A stretch of DNA of 8,061 nucleotides from CBDVBE01 sp964543525 (GTDB taxonomy: Bacteria; Fibrobacterota; Chitinivibrionia; Chitinivibrionales; JANQEN01). Below are positions 1 through 7,388 of this stretch, piece after piece; position 1 is the stretch's first letter, and every line of letters begins with the position of its first letter. The stretch spans positions 1-8,061 of the forward strand of contig CAZIYW010000171.1 of NCBI GenBank assembly GCA_964543525.1. The letters run 5' to 3'. A model generated the notes under the pieces. That model searched no databases and was not told the origin of the DNA. It saw only the letters and a program-made list of their open reading frames with translations. The translations under genes and the position numbers were made by a program.

Positions 1-951
1 GAAGAGGGACGGGATTTCCCTCTTCAGGAGCATGCCTTGGAGGAATTTGCAATTAAAGGTAAATCCTCGCGGGTGTTCAGCGATACTGAAAGGCGGTTGC
101 TCGAGCTTGAAAAAGAGACTATGGAGCTCAGGCGGGAATTAGCCTTACAGAAGAAAAATACCGCCCGGATGCTTCAGAATGCCTACAAGAAGGGAGTGGC
201 TGAAGGCAAAAAGCAGGGAGAGGAGATAGCCCGGGCACAATCACAAACCGCATTTGATCAGGAAATGAAGCGTATTGAGGAGCGACTGATTACCTTGTTC
301 AAGGCTGTAGAGGACTCCAGAAAATCCCTGTTTCTTGAGGCGCACCGTACCCTTCTGGATCTCTGTGTGCTGATGGTTCGGAAAGTAATACAGACAGAAT
401 TAACGATGAATCCGGATATTGTACTGTCGGTAATTAAAAGAGCATTATCGTACATAGCCGACCGCCAGGAGTTTGTGGTGCGTGTCGCTCCGGATGATTT
501 TGAAAATGTAACGAACAAACAGGATTTCTGGACATCGATATCGGATAGGCTCAATGCAATTACCGTTGAGAAAGATGAACGAATAGAACAGGGCGGTTGT
601 ATTATCGAATCAACTACCGGTATTACCGATGCACGGATATCGGTGCAGATTGGTGAGCTTGTTGAGGTTATCGATGAAACATGGGACAATCTGATAACAT
701 CAGGGAGCATGCGGACCGATGAAGAAACCGGTGGGGGCATGTCGCAGAATGAATCAGAAAATATCGCTGGTGGTGAGGTATGGCCGATGATTACGGAAGA
801 GGTAACGGATGTGGAAGCGGTCGAAGGAGATGATGTTTCAGCAGCACCTGAGAGAGGGGAAAGGTACCGGCAGAGGGAGTGGGAAGATACCGGTGATCCT
901 TCCGGAGGTTCTCAGGAGCCGACTGATGAAGAACCGGAACAATTAACATAA
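1..951 (+). CDS. fliH: FliH, flagellar export ATPase stator/regulator (5' end open at window edge)
   Basis: FliH binds the N-terminus of the ATPase FliI, tethers it to the flagellar C-ring and export gate, and regulates its activity in the cytoplasm. Residue numbers count from a TTG at 37. Residues 15-48 are a charged, coil-forming helix. A49-G53-G57-G61 form the AxxxGxxxGxxxG helix-packing repeat characteristic of FliH. Residues 75-215 are the FliH C-terminal domain, ending in the hallmark 'GGCIIES..G..DARI' stretch (186-201). An acidic tail of about 84 residues (221-304) follows, with no lysine; typical FliH proteins end near residue 220. The start is uncertain. The TTG at 37 has an AGGAG at 26-30 with 6-base spacing, but the frame stays open to base 1, so translation may begin upstream. 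fliI follows after 62 bases, matching the canonical order. The identity is secure and the start is not. Confidence 0.88.
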   Translation, partial: EEGRDFPLQEHALEEFAIKGKSSRVFSDTERRLLELEKETMELRRELALQKKNTARMLQNAYKKGVAEGKKQGEEIARAQSQTAFDQEMKRIEERLITLFKAVEDSRKSLFLEAHRTLLDLCVLMVRKVIQTELTMNPDIVLSVIKRALSYIADRQEFVVRVAPDDFENVTNKQDFWTSISDRLNAITVEKDERIEQGGCIIESTTGITDARISVQIGELVEVIDETWDNLITSGSMRTDEETGGGMSQNESENIAGGEVWPMITEEVTDVEAVEGDDVSAAPERGERYRQREWEDTGDPSGGSQEPTDEEPEQLT

Positions 952-976
952 GGTATATAAAATTTCACAGGGCGTA

Positions 977-994
977 ACAGAGTCAGGCCTCTGT
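977..994 (+). other. small inverted repeat in the fliH-fliI spacer
   Basis: ACAGAG (977-982) and CTCTGT (989-994) are perfectly complementary around a 6-base loop, 10 bases before the fliI Shine-Dalgarno. An alternative, mutually exclusive pairing exists between CACAG (966-970) and CTGTG (991-995). No U-run follows, so it is not a classical terminator. It could be a minor mRNA hairpin or chance. No promoter is evident in this spacer. Confidence 0.25.
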
Positions 995-1004
995 GCGTTA
1001 AAAT

Positions 1005-1010
1005 AAGGAG
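1005..1010 (+). promoter_or_regulatory. fliI ribosome binding site
   Basis: AAGGAG lies 3 bases before the ATG at 1014, closer than usual. It still decides the start: an in-frame TAA at 999-1001 rules out anything further upstream, and the next in-frame ATG (1056) has only a weak GGTG before it and would cut into the conserved N-terminal domain. Confidence 0.6.
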
Positions 1011-1013
1011 CCC

Positions 1014-2345
1014 ATGGATACACACGCAGACCTTGCACCCTTTAACGGTGCGATTATGCATGCCGAACCGATTCGGGTACATGGCAAGGTAACCGAAGTT
1101 ATCGGGCTGTTGATTGAATCCACCGGTCCGGCGGCATCGGTCGGGGATGTCTGCACCATTGAGCACAATGATACCGTGATAGCGCAGGCTGAAGTGGTCG
1201 GGTTTCGTAAGGAACGAACTTTACTCATGCCTCTGGGGCCTCTGGAGGGGATTCATCCCGGATATACCGTGGTGAGTACGAAAAAACCGCTTATGGTTTC
1301 CGTGGGACGCAATCTGCTCGGCAGGGTGTTGAGTGGCCTGGGAGCACCGATAGACGGCAAGGGAGGGCTTGTGCCCGAGGTGACGCGACCTGTTTTTTCC
1401 CGGGTACCCAATCCGTTGAATAGAAAACGAATCACTGAGCATTTTGAGACCGGTATTCGTTCAATTGACAGCCTTTTGACGCTCGGCAAGGGGCAGCGTA
1501 TGGGTATTTTCAGCGGCAGTGGTATCGGTAAGAGTATCCTGCTCGGGATGATGGCGAAGAATTGTAAATCAGACGTGAATGTCATTGCATTGATAGGCGA
1601 GCGGGGCAGGGAAGTACGTGAGTTTCTGGAGCGGGATCTTGGTGAAGAGGGGTTGAAACGGTCGGTCGTTGTGGTAGCCACATCTGATCAACCGGCGCTT
1701 ATTCGAATGAAAGGAGCTATGGTTGCCGCGGCAATTGCGGAATATTTCCGCGATATCGGCAAGGATGTGCTATTTCTCTGTGACTCAATCACCCGTATGG
1801 CAACGGCACAGCGTGAAATCGGTTTGGCGATTGGTGAGCCGCCGGCAACCAAAGGATATACGCCGTCGGTTTTTAGTATGCTGCCGCAGTTTCTGGAGCG
1901 GGCGGGTACGTCTGAAAAGGGAACGATCACCGGTCTGTTCACGGTGCTTGTCGAGGGGGATGATCTTGATGAGCCCGTATCTGATGCCGCTCGCAGTGTT
2001 CTGGACGGCCATATTGTACTTTCCCGTGAGCTGGCGAACCGGAATCATTATCCGGCGGTCGATATCCTGCAGAGCATATCCCGTTGTCAACCTGACGTAA
2101 TTACTCCTGAGCATATGGCGCTGGTTGGGTCCATAAAAAATCTCCTCGCCGCCTATAAAGAAAATGAAGATTTGATACAGATTGGAGCCTATGCGCAGGG
2201 GAGCAATCTCAGAGTTGACAGTGCAATTAAAATTCATGAACCGATTATGCACTTTCTGCGGCAGAGGAGAGATGAGAAGATAGAGTATACCGAATGTATC
2301 AAGGAACTTCAGGCTATTAAAAATCTGGTGGGAGATGCGTTCTGA
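1014..2345 (+). CDS. fliI: FliI, flagellum-specific type III export ATPase
   Basis: FliI hydrolyses ATP at the cytoplasmic base of the flagellar export apparatus, as a homohexamer related to F1-ATPase beta and type III secretion ATPases, to unfold and feed substrates to the gate. The 443-residue length is normal. Residues 20-90 are the beta-barrel N-terminal domain (GKVTEVIGLLIES...GDVC). The Walker A loop SGSGIGKS is at 167-174 with K173. GERGRE at 195-200 carries the presumed catalytic glutamate E196. The Walker B strand VLFLCD ends at D257. PSVFSMLPQFLERAG (284-298) and the ATPase alpha/beta signature PAVDILQSIS (347-356) are intact. The C-terminal helical domain runs from about 360 to 443. 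The full set of motifs points to an active enzyme. Position between fliH and fliJ distinguishes it from F1 and virulence ATPases. The TGA stop shares its A with the fliJ ATG. Confidence 0.97.
   Translation: MDTHADLAPFNGAIMHAEPIRVHGKVTEVIGLLIESTGPAASVGDVCTIEHNDTVIAQAEVVGFRKERTLLMPLGPLEGIHPGYTVVSTKKPLMVSVGRNLLGRVLSGLGAPIDGKGGLVPEVTRPVFSRVPNPLNRKRITEHFETGIRSIDSLLTLGKGQRMGIFSGSGIGKSILLGMMAKNCKSDVNVIALIGERGREVREFLERDLGEEGLKRSVVVVATSDQPALIRMKGAMVAAAIAEYFRDIGKDVLFLCDSITRMATAQREIGLAIGEPPATKGYTPSVFSMLPQFLERAGTSEKGTITGLFTVLVEGDDLDEPVSDAARSVLDGHIVLSRELANRNHYPAVDILQSISRCQPDVITPEHMALVGSIKNLLAAYKENEDLIQIGAYAQGSNLRVDSAIKIHEPIMHFLRQRRDEKIEYTECIKELQAIKNLVGDAF
2330..2334 (+). promoter_or_regulatory. fliJ ribosome binding site at a TGATG junction
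   Basis: GGGAG within the last codons of fliI lies 10 bases before the fliJ ATG at 2345. The fliI stop and fliJ start overlap as TGATG, a common arrangement for translational coupling, which would help keep FliI and FliJ in proportion. Confidence 0.5.
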
Positions 2346-2815
2346 TGAAACGGTTCCGCTTTTCACTGGAAGCGCTTCTTGAAATGCGGAAACGTGAAGA
2401 GGAGGCGGTAAAACTGGAGTTGGCCGGGAAAAACCAGGAGATCCATCAGGCTGAAAAGAATCTGCGGGATATTGAGAAACGCCTGAGAGTGTTGCAGGAT
2501 GAGCAGCTGGCGAGCCGGGAACAGATAACCGATGTGCTGCTGTTGCGCTATTCTGTTTCGTACCGGAATAAGCTCAAGATTGATATGCTGCAAACGGGAC
2601 AGACCATTTACGAGTTACAGAATCAGCGGGGAGATATACGCCGGCGATTAACACGGGCAACCCAGCGGAAACGGGCAATTGAATTAATAAAAGAAAAGCG
2701 ATACCGGGAATGGTTAAAAGAAAATAAACTCAGGGAACAGGTATTTATCGATGATGTTTCCCAGCAGGGATTTATCCGCAAGCGGAGAAAAAAGAAGAAC
2801 TGTTCCTTGGCGTGA
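2345..2815 (+). CDS. fliJ: FliJ, flagellar export ATPase central-stalk protein
   Basis: FliJ is the coiled-coil protein that inserts into the FliI hexamer, like the gamma subunit of F1, and links it to FlhA at the export gate. The product is 156 residues, close to the usual 145-150. The N-terminus MKRFRFSLEALLEMRKREEE is typical of the family (aromatic/basic start, then 'LE.LL..R...E'). Residues 8-60 and 80-135 are charged heptad-rich helices with almost no prolines or glycines, consistent with a two-helix antiparallel coiled coil. The last 21 residues, including a basic RKRRKKK patch (146-152), are encoded in the stretch that also encodes the start of the next gene in another frame. Two stops in tandem (TGA TAG, 2813-2818) end it. 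FliJ sequences diverge strongly, so the call rests on both sequence style and the position directly after fliI. Confidence 0.9.
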   Translation: MKRFRFSLEALLEMRKREEEAVKLELAGKNQEIHQAEKNLRDIEKRLRVLQDEQLASREQITDVLLLRYSVSYRNKLKIDMLQTGQTIYELQNQRGDIRRRLTRATQRKRAIELIKEKRYREWLKENKLREQVFIDDVSQQGFIRKRRKKKNCSLA

Positions 2816-2861
2816 TAGTATCTCAGTTCTTTTTGTCCTGTATGCATTGACGGTGAACGCC
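2751..2861 (+). other. predicted Sec signal peptide of the 1545-residue protein
   Basis: Residues 1-37 have a long basic n-region (K14, R15, R16, R21), a hydrophobic core ISVLFVLYALTV (24-35) and a plausible signal peptidase I site after V-N-A37, before GQF. A lipobox cysteine is absent. The n-region is encoded almost entirely within the out-of-frame overlap with fliJ. Confidence 0.75.
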
Positions 2862-5800
2862 GGGCAGTTTGTCACCTCAGACTTCAGCGCGGTCAGTGAC
2901 TCCAATTCAGTATTGGTGTTCCCCTCCTATATAAAATTGTATCCGTATGATACGCTCTATGTCGCGTTACTGGATGATGAGATTCTGACCGATAATACCG
3001 TCGATTCATCATACGGTGCCGAGGTCATCAATTTGGTCGGGGATACCTTCTGTTTTTTCTGGGGCGAGTATAACGGTTCCTTTCACCGGGGATACCGGAG
3101 ACGAATACTGCTTGCAGAATTTGGTGCGACAGAATTAACACCGGAAATTATATATAACAGTTCGGACGAGTTGCTGCAATTTATCCATGCGGCGCGGGGA
3201 ACCACGCCGCAGGATATTGTTTCGTCCTTTTATACCAATCTTAATACCCATGCGTCAATAGCCTCCGACAGTGTCAATTTTTCCAGTAAACCAAACGCCT
3301 CGCTCTGCCACGTATCCAATGATACTTTCTGTATTGTATATAAAGAGAGTAACCTTCGCCTGCAGATGCGCAAGGTCAGGTTGAGCGGCTCGTCCGTTGC
3401 ATTTGCCGACGGTGATATTCCCAGTTTGATATTGATAACCAACGGCCTCGGTCCTGCGGGAAATTTCTCAAATTCATCGGTGGCTGCGGACAGCTCCGGT
3501 AATGTGTTTATTACATTGACACGGGGCGGTACCCTTAATGCAAAGAATCTGGAATATTTTCTCACCAACACTGACTACGATAATAACGGTACCGGAACGA
3601 TTGCAAACAATATCAGTCTTGACGTTAACGGCGTAATCGATTATGCGGACGCGCCGGTGGTTTCCTATGCCGACGGTAAATTCGCCGTTGTATACTGGAC
3701 ATCCGCCGGGATTTACCTGTATGATGTTACGGTGTCCGGGACACCGCCTGCTGTCACAGCAACCAACGTAACGCAGATAGTTGCCGGAAATACCTATCGC
3801 GCATCGACGGTTGCGACAAACGGCAGAAAGTTGTTTGTCGCCTGGAAGAATCTGTCAACAAACAGCATTGAAGGAAAAGTTTACAAGCTGAATAACGGTA
3901 CCATTACCATGGCGCCGACGCCGGTAACAAAAACCTATTCAAATATAACTACCAGTGTCGGTGATCACGGCCCGGAGCTTAATGTCGAGATAAACGAAAA
4001 GGATGATATCGCCCTGGCATGGAAGCAGGATAATATGGCGGTCGGGTCACTCTGGGGCGCCAGAGGTATTATGAACCCTGACGGCTATCTGATTTCAGCA
4101 GTGGAGTCGGTGACGGTAGAGGCGGGCGATTCTCTGGTGTACCTTCCCGGTGCCTGTGACACCACGCTGCAGGGGGGCGCGGTTACCTGCTCGTTACAGG
4201 TCGGCCCCTCATCAAATCCCGCGGTAGGATGGACTTCATGGATGGCAATCGGTGATTCGGTTGTACTGGATCAGAATACCGTGGGTATGAATCCCTATTT
4301 CCGGTTCAAGGTCAATCTGTCACGTAATCCGACTGATACCATTAAATCACCCCTGTTTAATGAAATTACTGTGAGGTGGAATGTTAAACCCCGTTTAACG
4401 TCACTCGATTCAATAAAGGTCAACGGAATACTGGTGAGCGGATTTACCGGATTTAACGATACATTAGACATCATTTCTCATACAGATACATTGGATTGCT
4501 ACTGTCTTATACACGATGGTGATACAAATGATACATTGTTTGCCGAGGCACCCTGGAAGATACTTCCCGAGCTGGCCAAGGATACCCTCGCACCCGGCAG
4601 TACGAACCGTGTAGCCCGGATACGGCTGGCAGCAGACACGGTATGGGATACCGTCTATACACATACTGTGCGTGCGTATGATGCTCACCGGTGGTATGCC
4701 GTTTCCAAGTGCTTTACCGTACGGGCACGCAAGGCTGCTCCAGTTATTACGCAGGTTATCTTTAACGATACCGTTATTCCGGACAGCGGCCTTGCATCTA
4801 TTGTTATCGGTAAACCTTCTTCGGTCACTGTCTCGGTTGAACGGTCCGCCATTGTTACATGGAATCCGTTGACCTTTCAATTCAGGACGCTCAATTTTGA
4901 TACGAGCTTTACCACGGATGATTCGTTGAATTTTAAACCTTCGTCCGATGATGTGATGATGTGGGTTATCGTTTCCGACGCCTATGGCGCCCGCGATACC
5001 TCATTAATACGTTTTAACTATCCGGAGTATGCGACCGATACGGTCAATAATCCCGGCTATTTGCCGGCGGTGAACAAACTGGCCGACAGCCTGTCGTTTA
5101 TTCTTGGAAAAGACAGCAGTGATACGGTCTGTCTGCCTGCGAAAAACATCGGAAACGACACTTTGACCATTGATTCCATTTTCTTTTCCGGCAGCAGTGC
5201 GGCCTGGCTGCATCTCGGTGTGCCGCAGGATACCGGTATTGTCTTTTTCGATTCTCTCACTGTCGGAACATCCATTACAAGGATTTCGATACTGCCTGAT
5301 TCAAGTAAATCACTGGTGTATCATATTGATGCAGCCGGTCTGACCGGCGATAAGGTTGTTTACGATACAGTATTTATATTTTTAAACGATCCGCTTTATC
5401 CGATAGATACAATACCGGTAAAGCTTGAGTACAATGATCTGCCGTTATTGACAGGATTTTCAATTACCTATAAAGCGGGGACGCCCTATTGGGAAACTCT
5501 TCAGAAAAAACGCAAAGCAGAACACCGTTACGTGTTTCCGCCGCATGCGCGCCTTCAGCTTACTTTTTCCGAGTCGATTGATTCCGTCTCCGCGGTGGGC
5601 AACACGTTTGCTTACAGTATACTTGAGTTTATTCATACCGGTACTATAGATACCATACCGTACCGGCATATCTGGTCGGATAATTACACGACGCTCCAAC
5701 TGGCGCCGTGCTATACTATTCCCAGCGAGTATTTCAACGGGTTGCTTCCACCCAACGGCGCATATATTCCAACGGACACGATTGCAGTAAAGCTCATCTC

Positions 5801-7388
5801 CAATCTGCATGATAAGGCGACCACACCGTCCGGCCCCAATTATCTCGATCTTAATAATGATTTTGTCAACGATTCCGGTCTTGATACGACTTTTAATCTT
5901 CGGGTTGACCCTATTCACTTTACGCTTGACAGTGTCTATCCTGCCTCATCCGCTCAGGGTGTTCTGCCCGATGATTCGATAGTTCTGTATTTTTCTTCAC
6001 CGATATTCAACAGCACTGTTGATACCGTTTCTGTCAATAATAAAAGCCTGCTGGTGACCACAAAATATAATTCCCATATTGATTCGACAAAGCAGGTCGT
6101 CTTTAAACAAGTGTATATTGACGGCAGTAAAGCGGTGTTTAAACCGGGAAAGAATTTTTTCTACGGTGACAGTGTGTACTGCTACTACCGCGGTGTGTGT
6201 GCGCGTGATTCCCTCGGGTACTCGATAGATATGAGTCAGGACGGTATTCCAATCGGATTCTTTGATTCCAGCTCCACCGAAGATGATTATTTCTGGTCGT
6301 TCAAGGTAGAAGATATTGATAATGATTCCGTCATTCCGGACAGCGGCGTTACAGGCGTTTCGTGTACTACGCCAATTACCCTCATCTTCTCCAAGCCGTT
6401 ATTTCCCGGTACAATTGATACGGCCCTTACCGACAATCGAAGTCTGCTCGTTACCTCCCGGTACAGTGAAGGAACCAGGCTTGGATTCAGCAAAGTTGAA
6501 GTCAACGGTAATCGGGCGGTTTTTTATCTGAATCAGCGGCTGTTCTACGCGGACAGTGTGCACTGTACCTTCACCGGACTTTTAACAAAGGATACAACAC
6601 TTTTTTCCGTTGATATGGGTACGGATACAATTCTTTCCACCGGTAAGGGACGATCATGGTTTTTTAGCGTCGAAGAACTAGCGCTGGTATCGGTCTCACC
6701 CGACAGTGCATCGAACAGCGCCGGTATACATGCCAGCCTCGCCATGACCTTTAACGGTCCGATTTCACCTAAGATTTTTGATACCACTACAACGGTTGCG
6801 GACAGTAACCGGAGTTTTTATATTACAAGCGGCTACAGCGGCGGCAGCAGGCTTGCCATAGCACAGATTACCTTTTCAAGCGACAGTAATACGGTTATTA
6901 TAATTCCTGCAAAGGCCTTTTACAGCTACGACAGTATCTATTGCAATTTTGCCGGTTTTGTAAAAAATTACAGTTATCTGAAGGACTTAAGCCTTGTTCC
7001 CAACGATACCAGTGAGGTTATTAATGCATATAGCTGGTATTTTTTAACAAAAAGTGCGGGGTTTTATACCTTTCCAAATCCGTTTAAGCCTGGCAGCAAC
7101 CGGCGTCATAGGGAAATGGGCGGTATCTGGTTTAAAAATCTGCATGCGATAAAAAAACTCGGTGCCATGAATGTCGTGAAAATTAAGGTCTTCAATATTA
7201 ATACCCACCCCGTATTCGAATCCGGTTACATCCGCTTCCAGCAGAACAATGCCGACATGAAACCCGAATGGTTTTGGGATACGAAGAATAACCGGGGCGT
7301 GCCCATTGCATCAGGAGTCTATTTCTATGCGATTTATGATGTGAATGACAAGGTGTTGCTGAAAGGGAAATTGCTGCTGGTGCGGTAA
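2751..7388 (+). CDS. giant secreted multi-domain surface protein with Big_5-like repeats and FlgD-like/T9SS-type C-terminal domain
   Basis: Specific function unknown; 1545 residues. Visible parts: signal peptide (1-37); a region of about six propeller-like repeats (about 90-435) built on 'dg.F.v.W' strands, e.g. KFAVVYW (310-316), KLFVAWK (360-366), DIALAWK (419-425); a beta-sandwich (450-545); two Ig/cadherin-like domains (550-660, 661-758); an ASH/Hydin-like domain (about 772-895) with GNDTLTIDSI (801-810) and a terminal NDPLYPIDTIPV; a diverged Big_5-like unit (898-1050); three clear Big_5-like repeats (1053-1434); and a sorting/FlgD-Ig-like domain (1439-1545). I see no enzyme motif, so adhesion or a structural surface role is likely. 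An in-frame TAA at 2715 leaves only ATG 2751 or 2754 as starts, 65 bases inside fliJ. A weak CAGG (2738-2741) precedes them. Downstream starts would lose the signal peptide. The position implies co-transcription with fliHIJ. A motility link is inference only. Confidence 0.85.
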   Translation: MMFPSRDLSASGEKRRTVPWRDSISVLFVLYALTVNAGQFVTSDFSAVSDSNSVLVFPSYIKLYPYDTLYVALLDDEILTDNTVDSSYGAEVINLVGDTFCFFWGEYNGSFHRGYRRRILLAEFGATELTPEIIYNSSDELLQFIHAARGTTPQDIVSSFYTNLNTHASIASDSVNFSSKPNASLCHVSNDTFCIVYKESNLRLQMRKVRLSGSSVAFADGDIPSLILITNGLGPAGNFSNSSVAADSSGNVFITLTRGGTLNAKNLEYFLTNTDYDNNGTGTIANNISLDVNGVIDYADAPVVSYADGKFAVVYWTSAGIYLYDVTVSGTPPAVTATNVTQIVAGNTYRASTVATNGRKLFVAWKNLSTNSIEGKVYKLNNGTITMAPTPVTKTYSNITTSVGDHGPELNVEINEKDDIALAWKQDNMAVGSLWGARGIMNPDGYLISAVESVTVEAGDSLVYLPGACDTTLQGGAVTCSLQVGPSSNPAVGWTSWMAIGDSVVLDQNTVGMNPYFRFKVNLSRNPTDTIKSPLFNEITVRWNVKPRLTSLDSIKVNGILVSGFTGFNDTLDIISHTDTLDCYCLIHDGDTNDTLFAEAPWKILPELAKDTLAPGSTNRVARIRLAADTVWDTVYTHTVRAYDAHRWYAVSKCFTVRARKAAPVITQVIFNDTVIPDSGLASIVIGKPSSVTVSVERSAIVTWNPLTFQFRTLNFDTSFTTDDSLNFKPSSDDVMMWVIVSDAYGARDTSLIRFNYPEYATDTVNNPGYLPAVNKLADSLSFILGKDSSDTVCLPAKNIGNDTLTIDSIFFSGSSAAWLHLGVPQDTGIVFFDSLTVGTSITRISILPDSSKSLVYHIDAAGLTGDKVVYDTVFIFLNDPLYPIDTIPVKLEYNDLPLLTGFSITYKAGTPYWETLQKKRKAEHRYVFPPHARLQLTFSESIDSVSAVGNTFAYSILEFIHTGTIDTIPYRHIWSDNYTTLQLAPCYTIPSEYFNGLLPPNGAYIPTDTIAVKLISNLHDKATTPSGPNYLDLNNDFVNDSGLDTTFNLRVDPIHFTLDSVYPASSAQGVLPDDSIVLYFSSPIFNSTVDTVSVNNKSLLVTTKYNSHIDSTKQVVFKQVYIDGSKAVFKPGKNFFYGDSVYCYYRGVCARDSLGYSIDMSQDGIPIGFFDSSSTEDDYFWSFKVEDIDNDSVIPDSGVTGVSCTTPITLIFSKPLFPGTIDTALTDNRSLLVTSRYSEGTRLGFSKVEVNGNRAVFYLNQRLFYADSVHCTFTGLLTKDTTLFSVDMGTDTILSTGKGRSWFFSVEELALVSVSPDSASNSAGIHASLAMTFNGPISPKIFDTTTTVADSNRSFYITSGYSGGSRLAIAQITFSSDSNTVIIIPAKAFYSYDSIYCNFAGFVKNYSYLKDLSLVPNDTSEVINAYSWYFLTKSAGFYTFPNPFKPGSNRRHREMGGIWFKNLHAIKKLGAMNVVKIKVFNINTHPVFESGYIRFQQNNADMKPEWFWDTKNNRGVPIASGVYFYAIYDVNDKVLLKGKLLLVR
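5907..7052 (+). repeat. three tandem Big_5-like (SbsA Ig-like) protein repeats
   Basis: Repeats at residues 1053-1187, 1188-1309 and 1310-1434 share a ground plan: an opening 'SV.PDS/SA..' with an 'I.L.FS.P' strand; a central S-[LF]-x-[VI]-T-[TS] block (SLLVTT 1099, SLLVTS 1231, SFYITS 1355); a D-S-[VI]-[YH]-C-x-[YF]-x-G block with cysteines C1144, C1272 and C1398; and a closing aromatic strand (YFWSFKVED, RSWFFSVEE, YSWYFLTKS). The cysteines are 128 and 126 residues apart. This matches the general layout of SbsA Ig-like domains of bacterial surface proteins. The DNA copies are well diverged, so the duplication is old. Confidence 0.75.
7059..7385 (+). other. C-terminal FlgD-Ig-like / type IX-type sorting domain
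   Basis: Residues 1437-1545 contain FPNPFKPG (1441-1448), the strand VKIKVFNI (1476-1483), W-D-T-K-N-N-R-G (1509-1516) and SGVYFYAIYD (1521-1530), closing with KGKLLLVR. This is the 'PNPF.PG ... v.v.v.n ... W.WdG.n..G..v.sGvYfY' pattern of type A sorting domains, which share their fold with the Ig-like domain of the hook-cap protein FlgD. It probably directs outer-membrane export or anchoring. The family's route in this organism is not shown by the window. Confidence 0.75.

Noticed and set aside
258..740. 160-residue minus-strand frame opposite fliH
   Set aside because: It lies fully antisense to a convincing FliH and has a Ser/Arg/Ile-rich composition typical of shadow frames, with no recognisable domain.
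1785..2366. 193-residue minus-strand frame opposite fliI and the start of fliJ
   Set aside because: It is antisense to conserved FliI motifs, with no ribosome site or domain; a long shadow of a strongly constrained gene.
2788..2794. A AAA AAG slippery heptamer in the fliJ frame, inside the overlap
   Set aside because: It is in the correct register for -1 frameshifting, but the -1 frame stops at 2848-2850 and does not enter the large gene (which lies in the +1 frame). I see no well-placed stimulatory Shine-Dalgarno and no stable downstream stem, and 'AAAAAAG' is expected in a Lys/Arg-rich tail.
2751..7388. Idea that the large gene is flgD
   Set aside because: Only the C-terminal fold resembles the FlgD Ig-like domain. 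The protein is about seven times too long, has a Sec signal peptide and lacks the FlgD N-terminal hook-cap region.
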